The notes below the pieces were generated by a model, which worked only from the letters and a program-made list of their open reading frames with translations, ran no database searches and had not been told where the DNA came from. From GWB2-37-7 sp942492835 (GTDB lineage Bacteria > Bacillota > Clostridia > Lutisporales > Lutisporaceae), in contig OW818645.1 of the NCBI GenBank assembly GCA_942492835.1, positions 3,720,001 through 3,784,000 on the forward strand: a stretch of DNA of 64,000 nucleotides. The letters are read 5' to 3'. A program made the translations under genes and the position numbers. This document shows positions 33,534-42,849 of the stretch, piece after piece (the first letter of the stretch is position 1; each line of letters opens with the position of its first letter).

Positions 33534-33623
33534 ATGAATTACAAAAGCTTTACAAGAGCAAGGGATAATCCAGGCTTGTTTGAGCTAGTGGATGGAGGAA
33601 TATTATTTCTGGACGAGATTTAA
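33534..33623 (+). pseudogene. Fossil of a sigma-54-dependent activator (AAA+ core fragment)
   Basis: The 29-codon frame from ATG 33534 to the stop at 33621 contains DNPGLFELVDGGILFLDEI. This is the Walker B neighbourhood of bacterial enhancer-binding proteins (family form GLFELA-GGTLFLDEI), preceded by FTRA in place of the sigma-54-contacting GAFTGA. Nothing before or after it continues the AAA+ domain. It lies 66 nt upstream of the glycyl-radical activase. It looks like the remnant of a deleted regulator, perhaps one that controlled the glycyl-radical genes (inference). Confidence 0.7.
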
Positions 33624-33688
33624 TATAAAAATAACTAAGCAAATAAAGTAGCTTGATTAATAGATAGATGAAAAAGGGGTGAAACATA

Positions 33689-34561
33689 TTGAGTGGGGTT
33701 ATATTTAATATACAAAAGTATTCTATACATGATGGACCTGGAATTCGTACCACAGTTTTTCTAAAGGGCTGCCCCCTTAGCTGTAGTTGGTGTCACAATC
33801 CTGAAAGTCAAAGCTATGAAAAAGAGCTATTGTTTTTCTCCAATCGCTGTATAAATTGTGGGGAGTGCCTTAAGGTATGTAAAAACATGAGAAAAGCTGA
33901 GTTATGTACTAAATGTGGTAGCTGTGCAGCAGTATGCTGTACAAATGCCATAGAGCTTGCAGGCAAGGAAATTAGTGTAGAAGCATTGATAAAGGAGCTG
34001 GAAAAGGATGTTATTTTCTATGATTCCTCAAAGGGTGGAGTTACTATATCTGGGGGAGAGCCTTTAGGGCAAGCGGAGTTTACGCTAGAGCTGCTAAGAG
34101 AGTGTAAAAAAAGAGATATTAATACAGTTGTTGATACAAGCGGTTATGGTAATACTGATGCTTTAGAAAAAATAGCAGGTTTGACTGATTTGTTCCTTTA
34201 TGATATAAAGCTTATGGACAAGGAAAAGCATATTCAATATACGGGAGTATCAAATGATTTAATACATCATAATCTTAAAATGCTATCAGATAACGGCAAG
34301 AAAATTTGGATTAGAATACCTGTAATTCCAGGAATAAATGATGATGCTGAAAACATTGAAGCTACTGCAAAGTTTATAAAGTCAGCAGGTGGAATACAAC
34401 AAGTAAATTTACTGCCTTATCATAATACTGCTATGGACAAGTATAAACGTTTAAACAAAAAGTATGCGTTACAAGATGTAGAGCAGCCTCAAAAGGAACA
34501 CATGGATAAAGTTTCGGATTTGTATCGTAAACAGGGCATAAATGCTTATATAGGGGGTTAG
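33689..34561 (+). CDS. Glycyl-radical enzyme activating protein (HypD activase)
   Basis: Radical-SAM activase of 290 aa. The CPLSCSWCHNPES motif (CxxxCxxC) follows YSIHDGPGIRTTVFLKGC. Two ferredoxin-like four-cysteine clusters (CINCGECLKVC and CTKCGSCAAVC) follow at about residues 46-85, the layout of PflA-like activases for choline, diol and hydroxyproline enzymes. SGGEPL is the SAM-binding GGE motif. The start is TTG at 33689 with GGGGTGA. The partner glycyl-radical enzyme begins 4 nt after its stop, so the substrate protein is certain by context. Confidence 0.92.
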   Translation: MSGVIFNIQKYSIHDGPGIRTTVFLKGCPLSCSWCHNPESQSYEKELLFFSNRCINCGECLKVCKNMRKAELCTKCGSCAAVCCTNAIELAGKEISVEALIKELEKDVIFYDSSKGGVTISGGEPLGQAEFTLELLRECKKRDINTVVDTSGYGNTDALEKIAGLTDLFLYDIKLMDKEKHIQYTGVSNDLIHHNLKMLSDNGKKIWIRIPVIPGINDDAENIEATAKFIKSAGGIQQVNLLPYHNTAMDKYKRLNKKYALQDVEQPQKEHMDKVSDLYRKQGINAYIGG

Positions 34562-34565
34562 ATGT

Positions 34566-36926
34566 ATGAATGAAAGAATAGAAAGTCTAAGAGAAAAAAG
34601 TATTGCTGCTGTACCTACTATATCAATTGAACGTGCACTAATTGTAACAGAGGTATATAAAAAATACAGCGGTAAGGTATCTATTCCAATGTTAAGAGCT
34701 TATACCTTCAAAGCCTTGATGGAAACCAAGGAGATATGCATAAATGAGGGTGAATTGATAGTTGGAGAGAGAGGTCAATCACCCAAATTCACTCCTACTT
34801 ATCCAGAACTTTGTTGTCATACCTTAGAAGATTTTGAAATTATGGATACAAGGGAAAAGACTTTTTTTAAGGTAGATAAAGAGACTTTTGAAAATCAGAA
34901 GTCCACTATAATACCATATTGGAAGGATAAGTCTATGAGAGACTTGTTGCTTTCTAACATGACCAAAGAGTGGCTTGATTGCTATTACAGCGGAATATTT
35001 ACGGAGTTTATGGAACAAAGAGCACCAGGGCATACTGTAGCGGACGATAAGATGTATAAAAAGGGAATGCTTGAGTTTATAAAGGATATAGATGTCCAGC
35101 TGGAGGTCTTAGATTATAACAATGATTTGCAAGCCTTTGACAGACAAGAAGAATTAAAGGCTATGCGTGTGTGTGCAGAAGCTATAATAACCTATGCAAA
35201 TCGCCATGCAGAGAAGGCACTTAAATTGGCTGAAAATGAAAAGGATGAGAAGCGCAGGGCAGAGCTTCTACAGATAGCAGATGTATGCAAACATGTACCC
35301 GCTCATGCACCGAGAAACTTTTGGGAAGCATTGCAGACCTATTGGTTTGTTCATTTGGGAGTAATAACAGAGCTAAACACTTGGGATTCCTTTTGCCCAG
35401 GAAGATTGGATCAACACTTGTATCCATTTTACAAGAAGGAAATTGAGGCTGGTACATTGACAGATGAGCAGGCGGTTGAATTGCTGGAGCTTTTCTGGGT
35501 AAAATTCAACAATCAGCCAGCACCGCCTAAGGTGGGAGTTACTTTGGCAGAAAGCGGTACTTATACGGATTTTGCAAATATAAATAGCGGGGGCTTGAAG
35601 GTTGATGGCTCTGACGGAGTAAATGATGTAACATATTTAATATTAGCTGTTATAGACGAAATGAGACTGCTTCAGCCTAGTTCAAACATACAGCTTAGCA
35701 AGAAGAACCCAGATAAGTTTCTAAAGAGTGCAGCTAGAATAATCGCAAAGGGTTGGGGACAGCCATCGATATTTAACGCTGATGCAGTAATTGAGGAATT
35801 GGTAAGACAGGGTAAAAGTATAGAAGATGCACGCTGTGGCGGCACAAGCGGTTGTGTTGAAGCTGGAGCTTTTGGTAAAGAGGCATATATACTTACTGGC
35901 TACTTTAATTTAGTAAAGGTGTTAGAAATTACTCTAAACAATGGTATTGACCCGAAAACTGGTAAGCAGCTCGGCATACAAACAGGGAATCCTCAGAGCT
36001 TCAAGTCCTATGATGAATTGTTAGAGGCTTTTAAGAAGCAAGTACATCATTTTATAGAGATAAAGATAAGGGGCAACAACATAATAGAAGCTTTATATGC
36101 TAAATATATGCCATCACCATTCCTCTCTATATTAGTTGACGATTGTATTAAGAAGGGCAAGGATTACAATGCTGGAGGAGCAAGATACAACAGCAATTAT
36201 ATACAGGGAGTAGGTATTGGAACCTTGACTGACAGCTTCTCAGCTATAAAGTATCATATATATGATAACAAAACTATTAAAATGGATGAACTCTTGGAAG
36301 CCTTGAAAAATAACTTTCAAGACAATGAAAGAATGAGACAGCTTATGTTGAACAAGACTCCTAGATATGGCAATGATGAAGATTATGCTGACGATATAAT
36401 GAAGGAGCTTTTTGATATTTACTATAATGAGGTAAATGGAAGAAAAACTATAAAGGGCGGAGCGTATAGAATTGATATGCTTCCTACCACCTGCCATGTA
36501 TATTTTGGTTCCGTAACAGGAGCAACACCTGATGGCAGAAAGTCAGGACTTCCACAGTCTGAAGGCATATCTCCTGTACAGGGTTCTGATACTAAAGGAC
36601 CTACAGGGGTAATAAAATCAGCTTCAAAGATGGATCATCTAAAAACTGGAGGTACATTATTGAACCTCAAATTTACACCTGGATTAGTACAGAATGAAGA
36701 GGGTATTGAAAAACTTGCTCACTTGGTACGCAGCTACTTCAAGCTTGATGGACACCACATACAGTTTAACGTAGTAAATGCTGACACCTTACGAAAGGCT
36801 CAGAAGCATCCAGAGCAGTTTAAAGACTTGATAGTTAGAGTAGCGGGCTACAGTGACTATTTCTGTGACCTTGGTGAAGCATTACAAGATGAGATTATTA
36901 CAAGGACAGAGCATAAAGAGTTTTAA
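34566..36926 (+). CDS. hypD: Glycyl-radical enzyme, trans-4-hydroxy-L-proline dehydratase-like
   Basis: A 786-aa glycyl-radical enzyme. It has the thiyl-radical loop GGTSGCVEAG (Cys430, base Glu432) and glycyl loop RVAGYSDYF (Gly761). Segments TEFMEQRAPGHTV, WDSFCPGRLDQH and MLPTTCHVYFG track closely with Clostridioides difficile HypD as I remember it, which dehydrates hydroxyproline to pyrroline-5-carboxylate. The His and Asp used for hydroxyproline in HypD are present in these segments. One visible change is Ala433 where HypD has Thr (GCVET). No proC lies next to it, unlike many hypD loci. A related dehydratase specificity cannot be excluded. Confidence 0.82.
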   Translation: MNERIESLREKSIAAVPTISIERALIVTEVYKKYSGKVSIPMLRAYTFKALMETKEICINEGELIVGERGQSPKFTPTYPELCCHTLEDFEIMDTREKTFFKVDKETFENQKSTIIPYWKDKSMRDLLLSNMTKEWLDCYYSGIFTEFMEQRAPGHTVADDKMYKKGMLEFIKDIDVQLEVLDYNNDLQAFDRQEELKAMRVCAEAIITYANRHAEKALKLAENEKDEKRRAELLQIADVCKHVPAHAPRNFWEALQTYWFVHLGVITELNTWDSFCPGRLDQHLYPFYKKEIEAGTLTDEQAVELLELFWVKFNNQPAPPKVGVTLAESGTYTDFANINSGGLKVDGSDGVNDVTYLILAVIDEMRLLQPSSNIQLSKKNPDKFLKSAARIIAKGWGQPSIFNADAVIEELVRQGKSIEDARCGGTSGCVEAGAFGKEAYILTGYFNLVKVLEITLNNGIDPKTGKQLGIQTGNPQSFKSYDELLEAFKKQVHHFIEIKIRGNNIIEALYAKYMPSPFLSILVDDCIKKGKDYNAGGARYNSNYIQGVGIGTLTDSFSAIKYHIYDNKTIKMDELLEALKNNFQDNERMRQLMLNKTPRYGNDEDYADDIMKELFDIYYNEVNGRKTIKGGAYRIDMLPTTCHVYFGSVTGATPDGRKSGLPQSEGISPVQGSDTKGPTGVIKSASKMDHLKTGGTLLNLKFTPGLVQNEEGIEKLAHLVRSYFKLDGHHIQFNVVNADTLRKAQKHPEQFKDLIVRVAGYSDYFCDLGEALQDEIITRTEHKEF

Positions 36927-36937
36927 TATTAAAAATG

Positions 36938-36981
36938 GCTGTGTGCCAAATGTTGGGGTAAACCAACATTTGGTACACAGC
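36938..36981. terminator. Bidirectional terminator between hypD and the convergent gene
   Basis: A 19-bp stem (36938-36956 with 36963-36981, one G-T pair) around GGTAAA. The clearest T run (CATTTTTAA) follows on the minus strand, so it mainly serves the convergent small gene, but its position 12 nt after the hypD stop suits both. Confidence 0.75.
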
Positions 36982-36984
36982 AAA

Positions 36985-37311
36985 TTAAGCATTTATTGGT
37001 TCTAAATAATTAACCCTTTTACCTGTTTCTATAGCATATTCAATTTCACTTTTTGTGCTTGCGCCTATATATCCACCCTTATTAATCACAAATATCTCAT
37101 CAGCCATATCAATTTTTCTTTTATGCATATCGTCAAGCATTATTTTAACTTCATCTGTAATTATTTTTTCATATTCGCCATCAGCATGTCCGAATAATCC
37201 AATTGAAATTACTATATTGCCTTTTAATGTTAATTCCTTCTGTACTCGTAGGAATTCATCTTTAAACTTTGTACTGCCACAAAGAGTTATAATTGTATAT
37301 TTATCTACCAT
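36985..37311 (-). CDS. Small nucleoside 2-deoxyribosyltransferase-like (DUF4406-like) protein
   Basis: A 108-aa Rossmann-like protein with ITLCGSTKFKDEFLRVQKELTLKGNIV at the N-terminus and DMADEIFVINKGGYIGASTKSEIEYAIETGKRVNYL at the C-terminus, the pattern of nucleoside 2-deoxyribosyltransferase-fold proteins (GSTRF...D, GYIG.ST..E). The catalytic Glu could be the one in KSEIEYA. Function in the cell is unknown. It is 30 bp downstream of the degV gene on the same strand, so it is probably co-transcribed. Confidence 0.78.
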   Translation of the reverse strand: MVDKYTIITLCGSTKFKDEFLRVQKELTLKGNIVISIGLFGHADGEYEKIITDEVKIMLDDMHKRKIDMADEIFVINKGGYIGASTKSEIEYAIETGKRVNYLEPINA

Positions 37312-37341
37312 AATAAACCTTCTTTCTTCTAAAAGCAGAAC

Positions 37342-38238
37342 TCAGTCTTTACGCTTGTCACCAAAAAAGAAAAGTGCAACAGTCCCAGGTCCAGTATGTG
37401 AACCGATTACTGTGCCAACACTATTGATCATGACCGGTTCGCTTAGATGTGGAAATTTTTCTGTGATTAGACTAGCTACCTTGCTTGCATCGTCATAGCA
37501 TGCAGAATTAGAAATAAAGCACTTACCAGAGTATTCCATGCCGTCTTGTGCATGCAATTCCATCATATGTAAAATCTCGGTGATGACACGTTTTTTACCC
37601 CGAATCTTCGTGCGAGGAATTAGTTTTCCGTCAAAGCTCATATTTAACAGTGGGCATATGTTCAACAAGGTTCCTACAGCCGCGGATGTAGATGATATAC
37701 GACCACCTCTTTTATAATGTGTAAGATCAGTTGAGAAAAACCAATGATGTATGTTGAGCTTGTTTTCCTCTATCCAAGCGTGTACCTCTTCAATACTTGC
37801 ACCATTGTCACGCATGTCGGCAGCGGAAACAGTTAGTAGTCCATAACCTGATGATGCACCTAATGAATCTATAATAAGAATTTTTTGTTTGGGATATTTT
37901 TGTAAAAGTTCTTCCCTCGCGATACAGGCTGAATTATAAGTTCCTGATAAGCCAGTGGAAAGGGAAATATGTAAAATATCCTTGCCTTCCTTTAAAAATG
38001 GCTCAAAAAAGTCAATAAACTGTCCTACATTCACCTGCGAGGTAGTAGGCATGGCTCCAGCCTTGATTTTGCTATAAAATTCTTCAAAAGACATGGTTTG
38101 CCCCAAGTCATCTGGATATTCTTCTCCATTAATATTGTAATGAAAGCAGACAAATGGGATATTCCTTTTTTTAAGGTATTCATATGGAATATCTGCTGTT
38201 GAACAACAAGTTATAATATAATCAGACATATTTAACAC
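37342..38238 (-). CDS. DegV family fatty-acid-binding protein
   Basis: A 298-aa cytoplasmic protein of the DegV/FakB family. It has N-terminal YIITCCSTADIPYEYLKKRNIPFVCFHY, the MPTTSQVNVGQFIDFFEPFLKEGKDILHISLSTGLSGTYNSA core with lipid-head-group-binding Thr/Ser, and a C-terminal domain ending VGTVIGSHTGPGTVALFFFGDKR. FakB proteins present fatty acids to a FakA kinase. No FakA is nearby, so the role here is not fixed. Confidence 0.92.
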   Translation of the reverse strand: MLNMSDYIITCCSTADIPYEYLKKRNIPFVCFHYNINGEEYPDDLGQTMSFEEFYSKIKAGAMPTTSQVNVGQFIDFFEPFLKEGKDILHISLSTGLSGTYNSACIAREELLQKYPKQKILIIDSLGASSGYGLLTVSAADMRDNGASIEEVHAWIEENKLNIHHWFFSTDLTHYKRGGRISSTSAAVGTLLNICPLLNMSFDGKLIPRTKIRGKKRVITEILHMMELHAQDGMEYSGKCFISNSACYDDASKVASLITEKFPHLSEPVMINSVGTVIGSHTGPGTVALFFFGDKRKD

Positions 38239-38362
38239 CCCTTTAAATAACGGTAATTAGTTATAGTATAATATGCAAGTCTCTCTTATTATACTATAAA
38301 AACAATTTTTGTGACTGGTTATAGCTATTAAAAATTGCACTACAATATATACCAAAAATGGA

Positions 38363-39304
38363 TTAATACCCCTTATCTATATCCACAACATTAATAAGTC
38401 TTTCTCCACTTATAAATCTCTTTAGATTTTCATATATAATATTATATCTTCTTTCATTTCTCATTTCGGATACCCAAGAGTTATGAGGGGTAATTATTAT
38501 ATTATCTAGCTCCCAGAGAGGATTATCCTTGCTTAGGGGTTCATCTTCAAATACATCCAGTGCTGCTCCTCGGAGGCTGCCTTTCTTAAGTGCTTCTACC
38601 AGAGCTGGTTCATCAATAACGCTACCTCTGGAAATATTTATTAGAATAGCTCCATTCTTAAATTTACTGAGACTATTTTTATTTATAAGGTGATGAGTCT
38701 CTTTTGTATAGGGTATAGAAACAATTACTATGTCGGATTGCGATATTGCATTACTTAGCTTAGACATTGGATAACAGGCATTGAAATACTCAACGTTTTT
38801 TCCTGTAGTATTTATACCTATTGTATTTGTATCGAAGCCTTGAAGTCTTTTAGCTGCTTCTGAGGCTATACTTCCTGTACCTATAAAGCAGACAGTTTTG
38901 TTGTAAAGCTCTAGTATTGATGTATCTATCTGCCACTTTCTTTCACTTTGCTTACGATAAAGATCCCTACTATTTTTTAGAAGCTCTAGTATTTTCATAA
39001 CTATCCATTCTCCCATTGGTATTGAATAGCCGGATCTATTGTTTGTCACAATTATATCCTGTTCTCTTACCTTCTGCTTGGGAACTTGGTCTATGCCAAT
39101 ACTGGAAAGCTGAATCCACTTTAATTGTTTAAGTAAAGAAATATTAAGTTTATCAAAAGGATTATAACAGATAAGTGCATCAATATCAGAAATTTCATTA
39201 GAATTTGATATTTCTTTTTCATTCATATATATAAGCTCATATCCCAGTTCAGAAACTGACTTCATTTTTTCTTGCCCATAATTATAAGTAAATAAAACCT
39301 TCAT
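38363..39304 (-). CDS. D-isomer-specific 2-hydroxyacid dehydrogenase family protein
   Basis: A 313-aa NAD-dependent dehydrogenase. The NAD-binding motif is FIGTGSIASEAAKRL with ISRGSVIDEPALVEALKKGSLRGAALDVFEDEPL downstream. The catalytic residues are Arg in SRG, Glu in FEDEPL and His in TPHNSW. Substrate unknown: the family includes phosphoglycerate, glyoxylate and hydroxypyruvate reductases. ATG at 39304 (RBS AAGAGGTG) is preferred to an in-frame start at 39364. The gene stands alone. Confidence 0.9.
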   Translation of the reverse strand: MKVLFTYNYGQEKMKSVSELGYELIYMNEKEISNSNEISDIDALICYNPFDKLNISLLKQLKWIQLSSIGIDQVPKQKVREQDIIVTNNRSGYSIPMGEWIVMKILELLKNSRDLYRKQSERKWQIDTSILELYNKTVCFIGTGSIASEAAKRLQGFDTNTIGINTTGKNVEYFNACYPMSKLSNAISQSDIVIVSIPYTKETHHLINKNSLSKFKNGAILINISRGSVIDEPALVEALKKGSLRGAALDVFEDEPLSKDNPLWELDNIIITPHNSWVSEMRNERRYNIIYENLKRFISGERLINVVDIDKGY

Positions 39305-39529
39305 ATACACACCTCTTAAAGTATTTATATTATTAAATATAAGCAACTTCGAAGAAACAATCAACTAAATATATTTCATTATACATATTAAGGTGAATTA
39401 ATATGCTGTATTTAATATACAATAGAATATAAATATAAATATAAAAATATAATAATGACCAAGTCATAAATGTGATATAATATAATGTGCTTTACTATTT
39501 GGTATTACAGTAAAAGGGAGGAAGTTACT

Positions 39530-40864
39530 TTGAAGATAAATGAAGTACATATTAAAGATGTGCTTCCTGGAAGTATAGCAGAAGAGCTAGGAATAGAGAA
39601 AGACGATAAGCTTCTAACTGTAAATGGTGCAGGCGTATTGGATATAATAGAATACAAATATCTAATAACTGATGAGTATTTGGAGATTGAAATAAAGAAG
39701 CCTGATGGCGAGATATGGGAATTTGAAATAGAGAAGGAGTATGATGATGACCTTGGATTGGTATTTGAGGGTATAATTGATAACCCTAAGTCCTGCCACA
39801 ACAAGTGCATATTCTGCTTTATAGATCAAATGCCAAAGGGTATGAGAGAAACTTTGTATTTCAAAGATGATGATACCAGACTTTCCTTTCTAATGGGAAA
39901 CTTTATCACTCTTACAAACATGCGACAGGAAGAGTTAAACAAGATAATAAGATACAGAATAAGTCCGATTAATGTATCTGTACATACGACAAATCCAGAG
40001 CTTCGCAAGGAAATGCTAAACAACAAAAATGCAGTAAAAATTATGGATTACCTGAAGCTTCTCGCAGAAAATGGAATAGAAGTAAAAGCGCAAATAGTGC
40101 TGTGTCCAGGAATAAATGACGGAGCTGAGCTTGAGAGAACCTTAAGGGAGCTATCAGAAATGTATCCATCACTAAGTACAACCGCCATTGTGCCTTTAGG
40201 TTTGACAAAGTACAGAGAAGGCTTATGTAATCTCAAAGAATTCACTAAGGAAACAGCAGAAGAGACAATAAATCAGGTGGAGACACTACAAAAGGAGTTT
40301 CTAAAGAAGCTGGATACTAGATTTGGATTTCTATCAGATGAGTTTTACTTGATAGGGGAGAAGCCTTTACCTGAATATGATAGCTATGAGGAATTTAAAC
40401 AGCTTGATAATGGAGTAGGCTTGGTTACTCTTTTTAAAGATGAAATAGAGAACTCATTAAAATTAATTGATAAGCAAAGCTATAATACAAAGAATATAAA
40501 ACTACATATAGCAACTGGTAGTTATGCATACCAAATTTTGCAGCAGGCAGTGGAAAGCATAAGAAACAAAATACAGGGGTTAGATATTTTAGTAACAGAA
40601 ATTAAAAACAATTTCTTCGGTCAAAGTGTGAAGGTAGCAGGTCTTATAACGGGACAGGATTTAATCGCACAGATGAAGGATAAGGTTCTGCCAGAGGTAG
40701 AAAATATATTGATTATACCTAATTGCATGTTGCGTTATGGAGAAGAGATTTTTCTAGACGATATAACTATTTCGGACATAGAAAAGCAGCTGAATGTGAG
40801 TATGCAAATATGTAAGCAAGATGGAAGCGATCTGGTAGAAAATATACTTAAAAAACTTAAATAA
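39530..40864 (+). CDS. DUF512/PDZ radical-SAM-like protein
   Basis: A 444-aa protein with an N-terminal PDZ domain (about residues 1-65; VLPGSIAEELGIEKDDKLLTVNG). A radical-SAM-like domain follows with the Cys motif CHNKCIFCFIDQMPKGMRETLYFKDDD (CxxxCxxC), and then a DUF512 C-terminal domain. The family is conserved in Clostridia, usually directly upstream of der/engA as here, and has no established reaction. TTG at 39530 is chosen because GGGAGG lies 8 nt upstream; an ATG in frame at 39485 lacks a ribosome site. Confidence 0.9.
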   Translation: MKINEVHIKDVLPGSIAEELGIEKDDKLLTVNGAGVLDIIEYKYLITDEYLEIEIKKPDGEIWEFEIEKEYDDDLGLVFEGIIDNPKSCHNKCIFCFIDQMPKGMRETLYFKDDDTRLSFLMGNFITLTNMRQEELNKIIRYRISPINVSVHTTNPELRKEMLNNKNAVKIMDYLKLLAENGIEVKAQIVLCPGINDGAELERTLRELSEMYPSLSTTAIVPLGLTKYREGLCNLKEFTKETAEETINQVETLQKEFLKKLDTRFGFLSDEFYLIGEKPLPEYDSYEEFKQLDNGVGLVTLFKDEIENSLKLIDKQSYNTKNIKLHIATGSYAYQILQQAVESIRNKIQGLDILVTEIKNNFFGQSVKVAGLITGQDLIAQMKDKVLPEVENILIIPNCMLRYGEEIFLDDITISDIEKQLNVSMQICKQDGSDLVENILKKLK

Positions 40865-40900
40865 AAATTATATATAATAAGGTGAACTGGAGGTTTTAAA

Positions 40901-42214
40901 ATGGCAAAGCCAGTAGCGGCAATAGTTGGAAGACCTAATGTAGGTAAGTCAACATTGTTTAATAAAATTGCAGGTAAGAGAATATCTATTGTTGAAGACA
41001 CACCAGGTGTAACAAGAGATAGAATCTACACAGAGGTTGAATGGCTGGATAAGAAATTTACGCTCATAGATACAGGAGGTATTGAACCTTATAGTGAGGA
41101 TATAATACTGATTCAAATGAAAAGACAGGCAGAGATAGCTATTGAAATGGCGGATGTTATAGCTTTTCTTGTAGATGGTCAGGAAGGCATAACTCCTGCG
41201 GATGAAGAAGTAGCAAATATGCTTCGGAAGTCTAAAAAGAAGATTGTATTGGTGGTAAATAAAATTGATGCATCAAAATACAAAGATAATGTATATGAGT
41301 TCTATAATCTAGGCTTAGGAGAGCCGGTAGGAATATCAGCCGCTCAAGCTTTAGGCTTAGGAGATATGCTTGATGAGATATTAAAGGGATTTCCTGAGGG
41401 TGATGATGATGATTACGATGAGCTTACAATAAAGGTTGCAGTGGTTGGAAAACCTAACGTAGGTAAATCCTCACTTGTAAATAAGATAATAGGCGAGGAA
41501 AGAGTCATAGTAAGTGATGTGCCAGGCACCACCAGAGATGCTATAGATACCCCCTTTGAGGTCGGAGAAGATAAATATGTGTTTATAGATACTGCTGGTA
41601 TGAGAAAAAGGAAAAAAGTATTTGAAAACATAGAGAGATATAGCGTAGTCAGATCTTTGACAGCTATAGAGAGAGCAGATGTATGTCTAATTTTAATTGA
41701 TGCTATAGAAGGAGTAACAGAGCAGGATACAAAGATAGCGGGCTATGTAAATGAACAAGGCAAAGGAGCTATTATTGTAGTTAACAAATGGGATCTGATT
41801 GAAAAAGATGATAAAACAATGAACAAGTTTATCGAGGATATCAGAAGAGAATTACCTTTTATGGCTTATGCTCCTACTATATTTATATCAGCCTTAACAG
41901 GACAAAGAGTAGTAAAGGTACTAGAGCTTGTAAAATATGTAGCTAATCAGAATGCTATGAGGATTTCAACAGGTATGGTAAATGACGTTATTAATGAAGC
42001 TGTACTTATGAACCAACCTCCAATTACTGGTGGCAGAAGATTAAAAATACTATATATAACTCAGGTTGCAACTAAACCACCTACATTTGCATTATTTGTA
42101 AATGATCCTAATGCAATGCATTTCTCCTATGAGAGGTATTTAGAGAATCAGCTGAGGAAATCCTTCGGTTTTGAAGGAACACCTATCAGATTTTTACTTA
42201 GACAAAGAGAATAG
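40901..42214 (+). CDS. der: Ribosome-assembly GTPase Der (EngA)
   Basis: Double-GTPase protein of 437 aa required for 50S subunit assembly. It has two G domains in tandem. The first has Walker A GRPNVGKSTLFNKI and DTPGVTRDR, and NKID near residue 119. The second has GKPNVGKSSLVNKI, DVPGTTRDAID and NKWD. A C-terminal KH-like domain follows, with PPTFALFVNDPNAMHFSYERYLENQLRKSFGF. The start is ATG at 40901 after CTGGAGG. It is tightly followed by plsY and gpsA, a common clostridial order. Confidence 0.98.
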   Translation: MAKPVAAIVGRPNVGKSTLFNKIAGKRISIVEDTPGVTRDRIYTEVEWLDKKFTLIDTGGIEPYSEDIILIQMKRQAEIAIEMADVIAFLVDGQEGITPADEEVANMLRKSKKKIVLVVNKIDASKYKDNVYEFYNLGLGEPVGISAAQALGLGDMLDEILKGFPEGDDDDYDELTIKVAVVGKPNVGKSSLVNKIIGEERVIVSDVPGTTRDAIDTPFEVGEDKYVFIDTAGMRKRKKVFENIERYSVVRSLTAIERADVCLILIDAIEGVTEQDTKIAGYVNEQGKGAIIVVNKWDLIEKDDKTMNKFIEDIRRELPFMAYAPTIFISALTGQRVVKVLELVKYVANQNAMRISTGMVNDVINEAVLMNQPPITGGRRLKILYITQVATKPPTFALFVNDPNAMHFSYERYLENQLRKSFGFEGTPIRFLLRQRE

Positions 42215-42224
42215 GGGGATTCCA

Positions 42225-42839
42225 ATGGATTTTAAATTGATATTTAGTTATATTTCTGTGAGTATTATTGCTTATTTTATTGGTAATATTGCAACCTCTT
42301 ACATTGTTTCAAAGAATGTAGCAAAGATTGATATTAGAAAGCATGGAAGCGGAAATGCTGGAGCTACAAATGTACTTAGGGTCATTGGTATAAAAGCAGC
42401 AGCAATAACCTTTGCTGGAGATGCACTTAAAGGTGCAGTTGCAGTTATGATAGGAAGATATTTGGTAGGGGATTATGGAGCTGTTTTAGCTGGATTATTT
42501 GTGGTTATAGGTCACAATTGGCCTATACTTCTTAAGTTTAAAGGTGGTAAGGGTGTAGCGGCAACAATTGGCTCTATGTTAGCAATTAATCCTTTGATTG
42601 TTCTTATTGTAGTTGTTTTAGGAGCGATTATAATGATTACTACAAAATATGTTTCATTGGCTTCTATAATTGGAATGATTATATTTCCTATTCTTATGAT
42701 TGTTTTTAAACAGCCGATAGAGTATATAGTTTATAGCTTTTTAATGGCAATAATTGCAATCTATAGGCATAGAACAAATATAGTAAGACTTTTTAATGGC
42801 ACAGAGCTAAAGCTTGGACAAAAGTCGGTGTCAGAGTAG
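42225..42839 (+). CDS. plsY: Glycerol-3-phosphate acyltransferase PlsY
   Basis: Integral membrane enzyme that acylates glycerol-3-phosphate from acyl-phosphate in phospholipid synthesis. The 204-aa protein has several hydrophobic helices and the family motifs GSGNAGATNVLR, HNWPILLKFKGGKGVA and YRHRTNI. ATG at 42225 follows AGGGGGA, 10 nt after the der stop. Its neighbour gpsA makes the glycerol-3-phosphate substrate. Confidence 0.97.
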   Translation: MDFKLIFSYISVSIIAYFIGNIATSYIVSKNVAKIDIRKHGSGNAGATNVLRVIGIKAAAITFAGDALKGAVAVMIGRYLVGDYGAVLAGLFVVIGHNWPILLKFKGGKGVAATIGSMLAINPLIVLIVVVLGAIIMITTKYVSLASIIGMIIFPILMIVFKQPIEYIVYSFLMAIIAIYRHRTNIVRLFNGTELKLGQKSVSE

Positions 42840-42849
42840 GAGGATATCA

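Noticed and set aside
37055..37498. Plus-strand open frame across the DUF4406-like/degV boundary
   Set aside because: It is serine/isoleucine-rich antisense sequence spanning two real genes, with no ribosome site.
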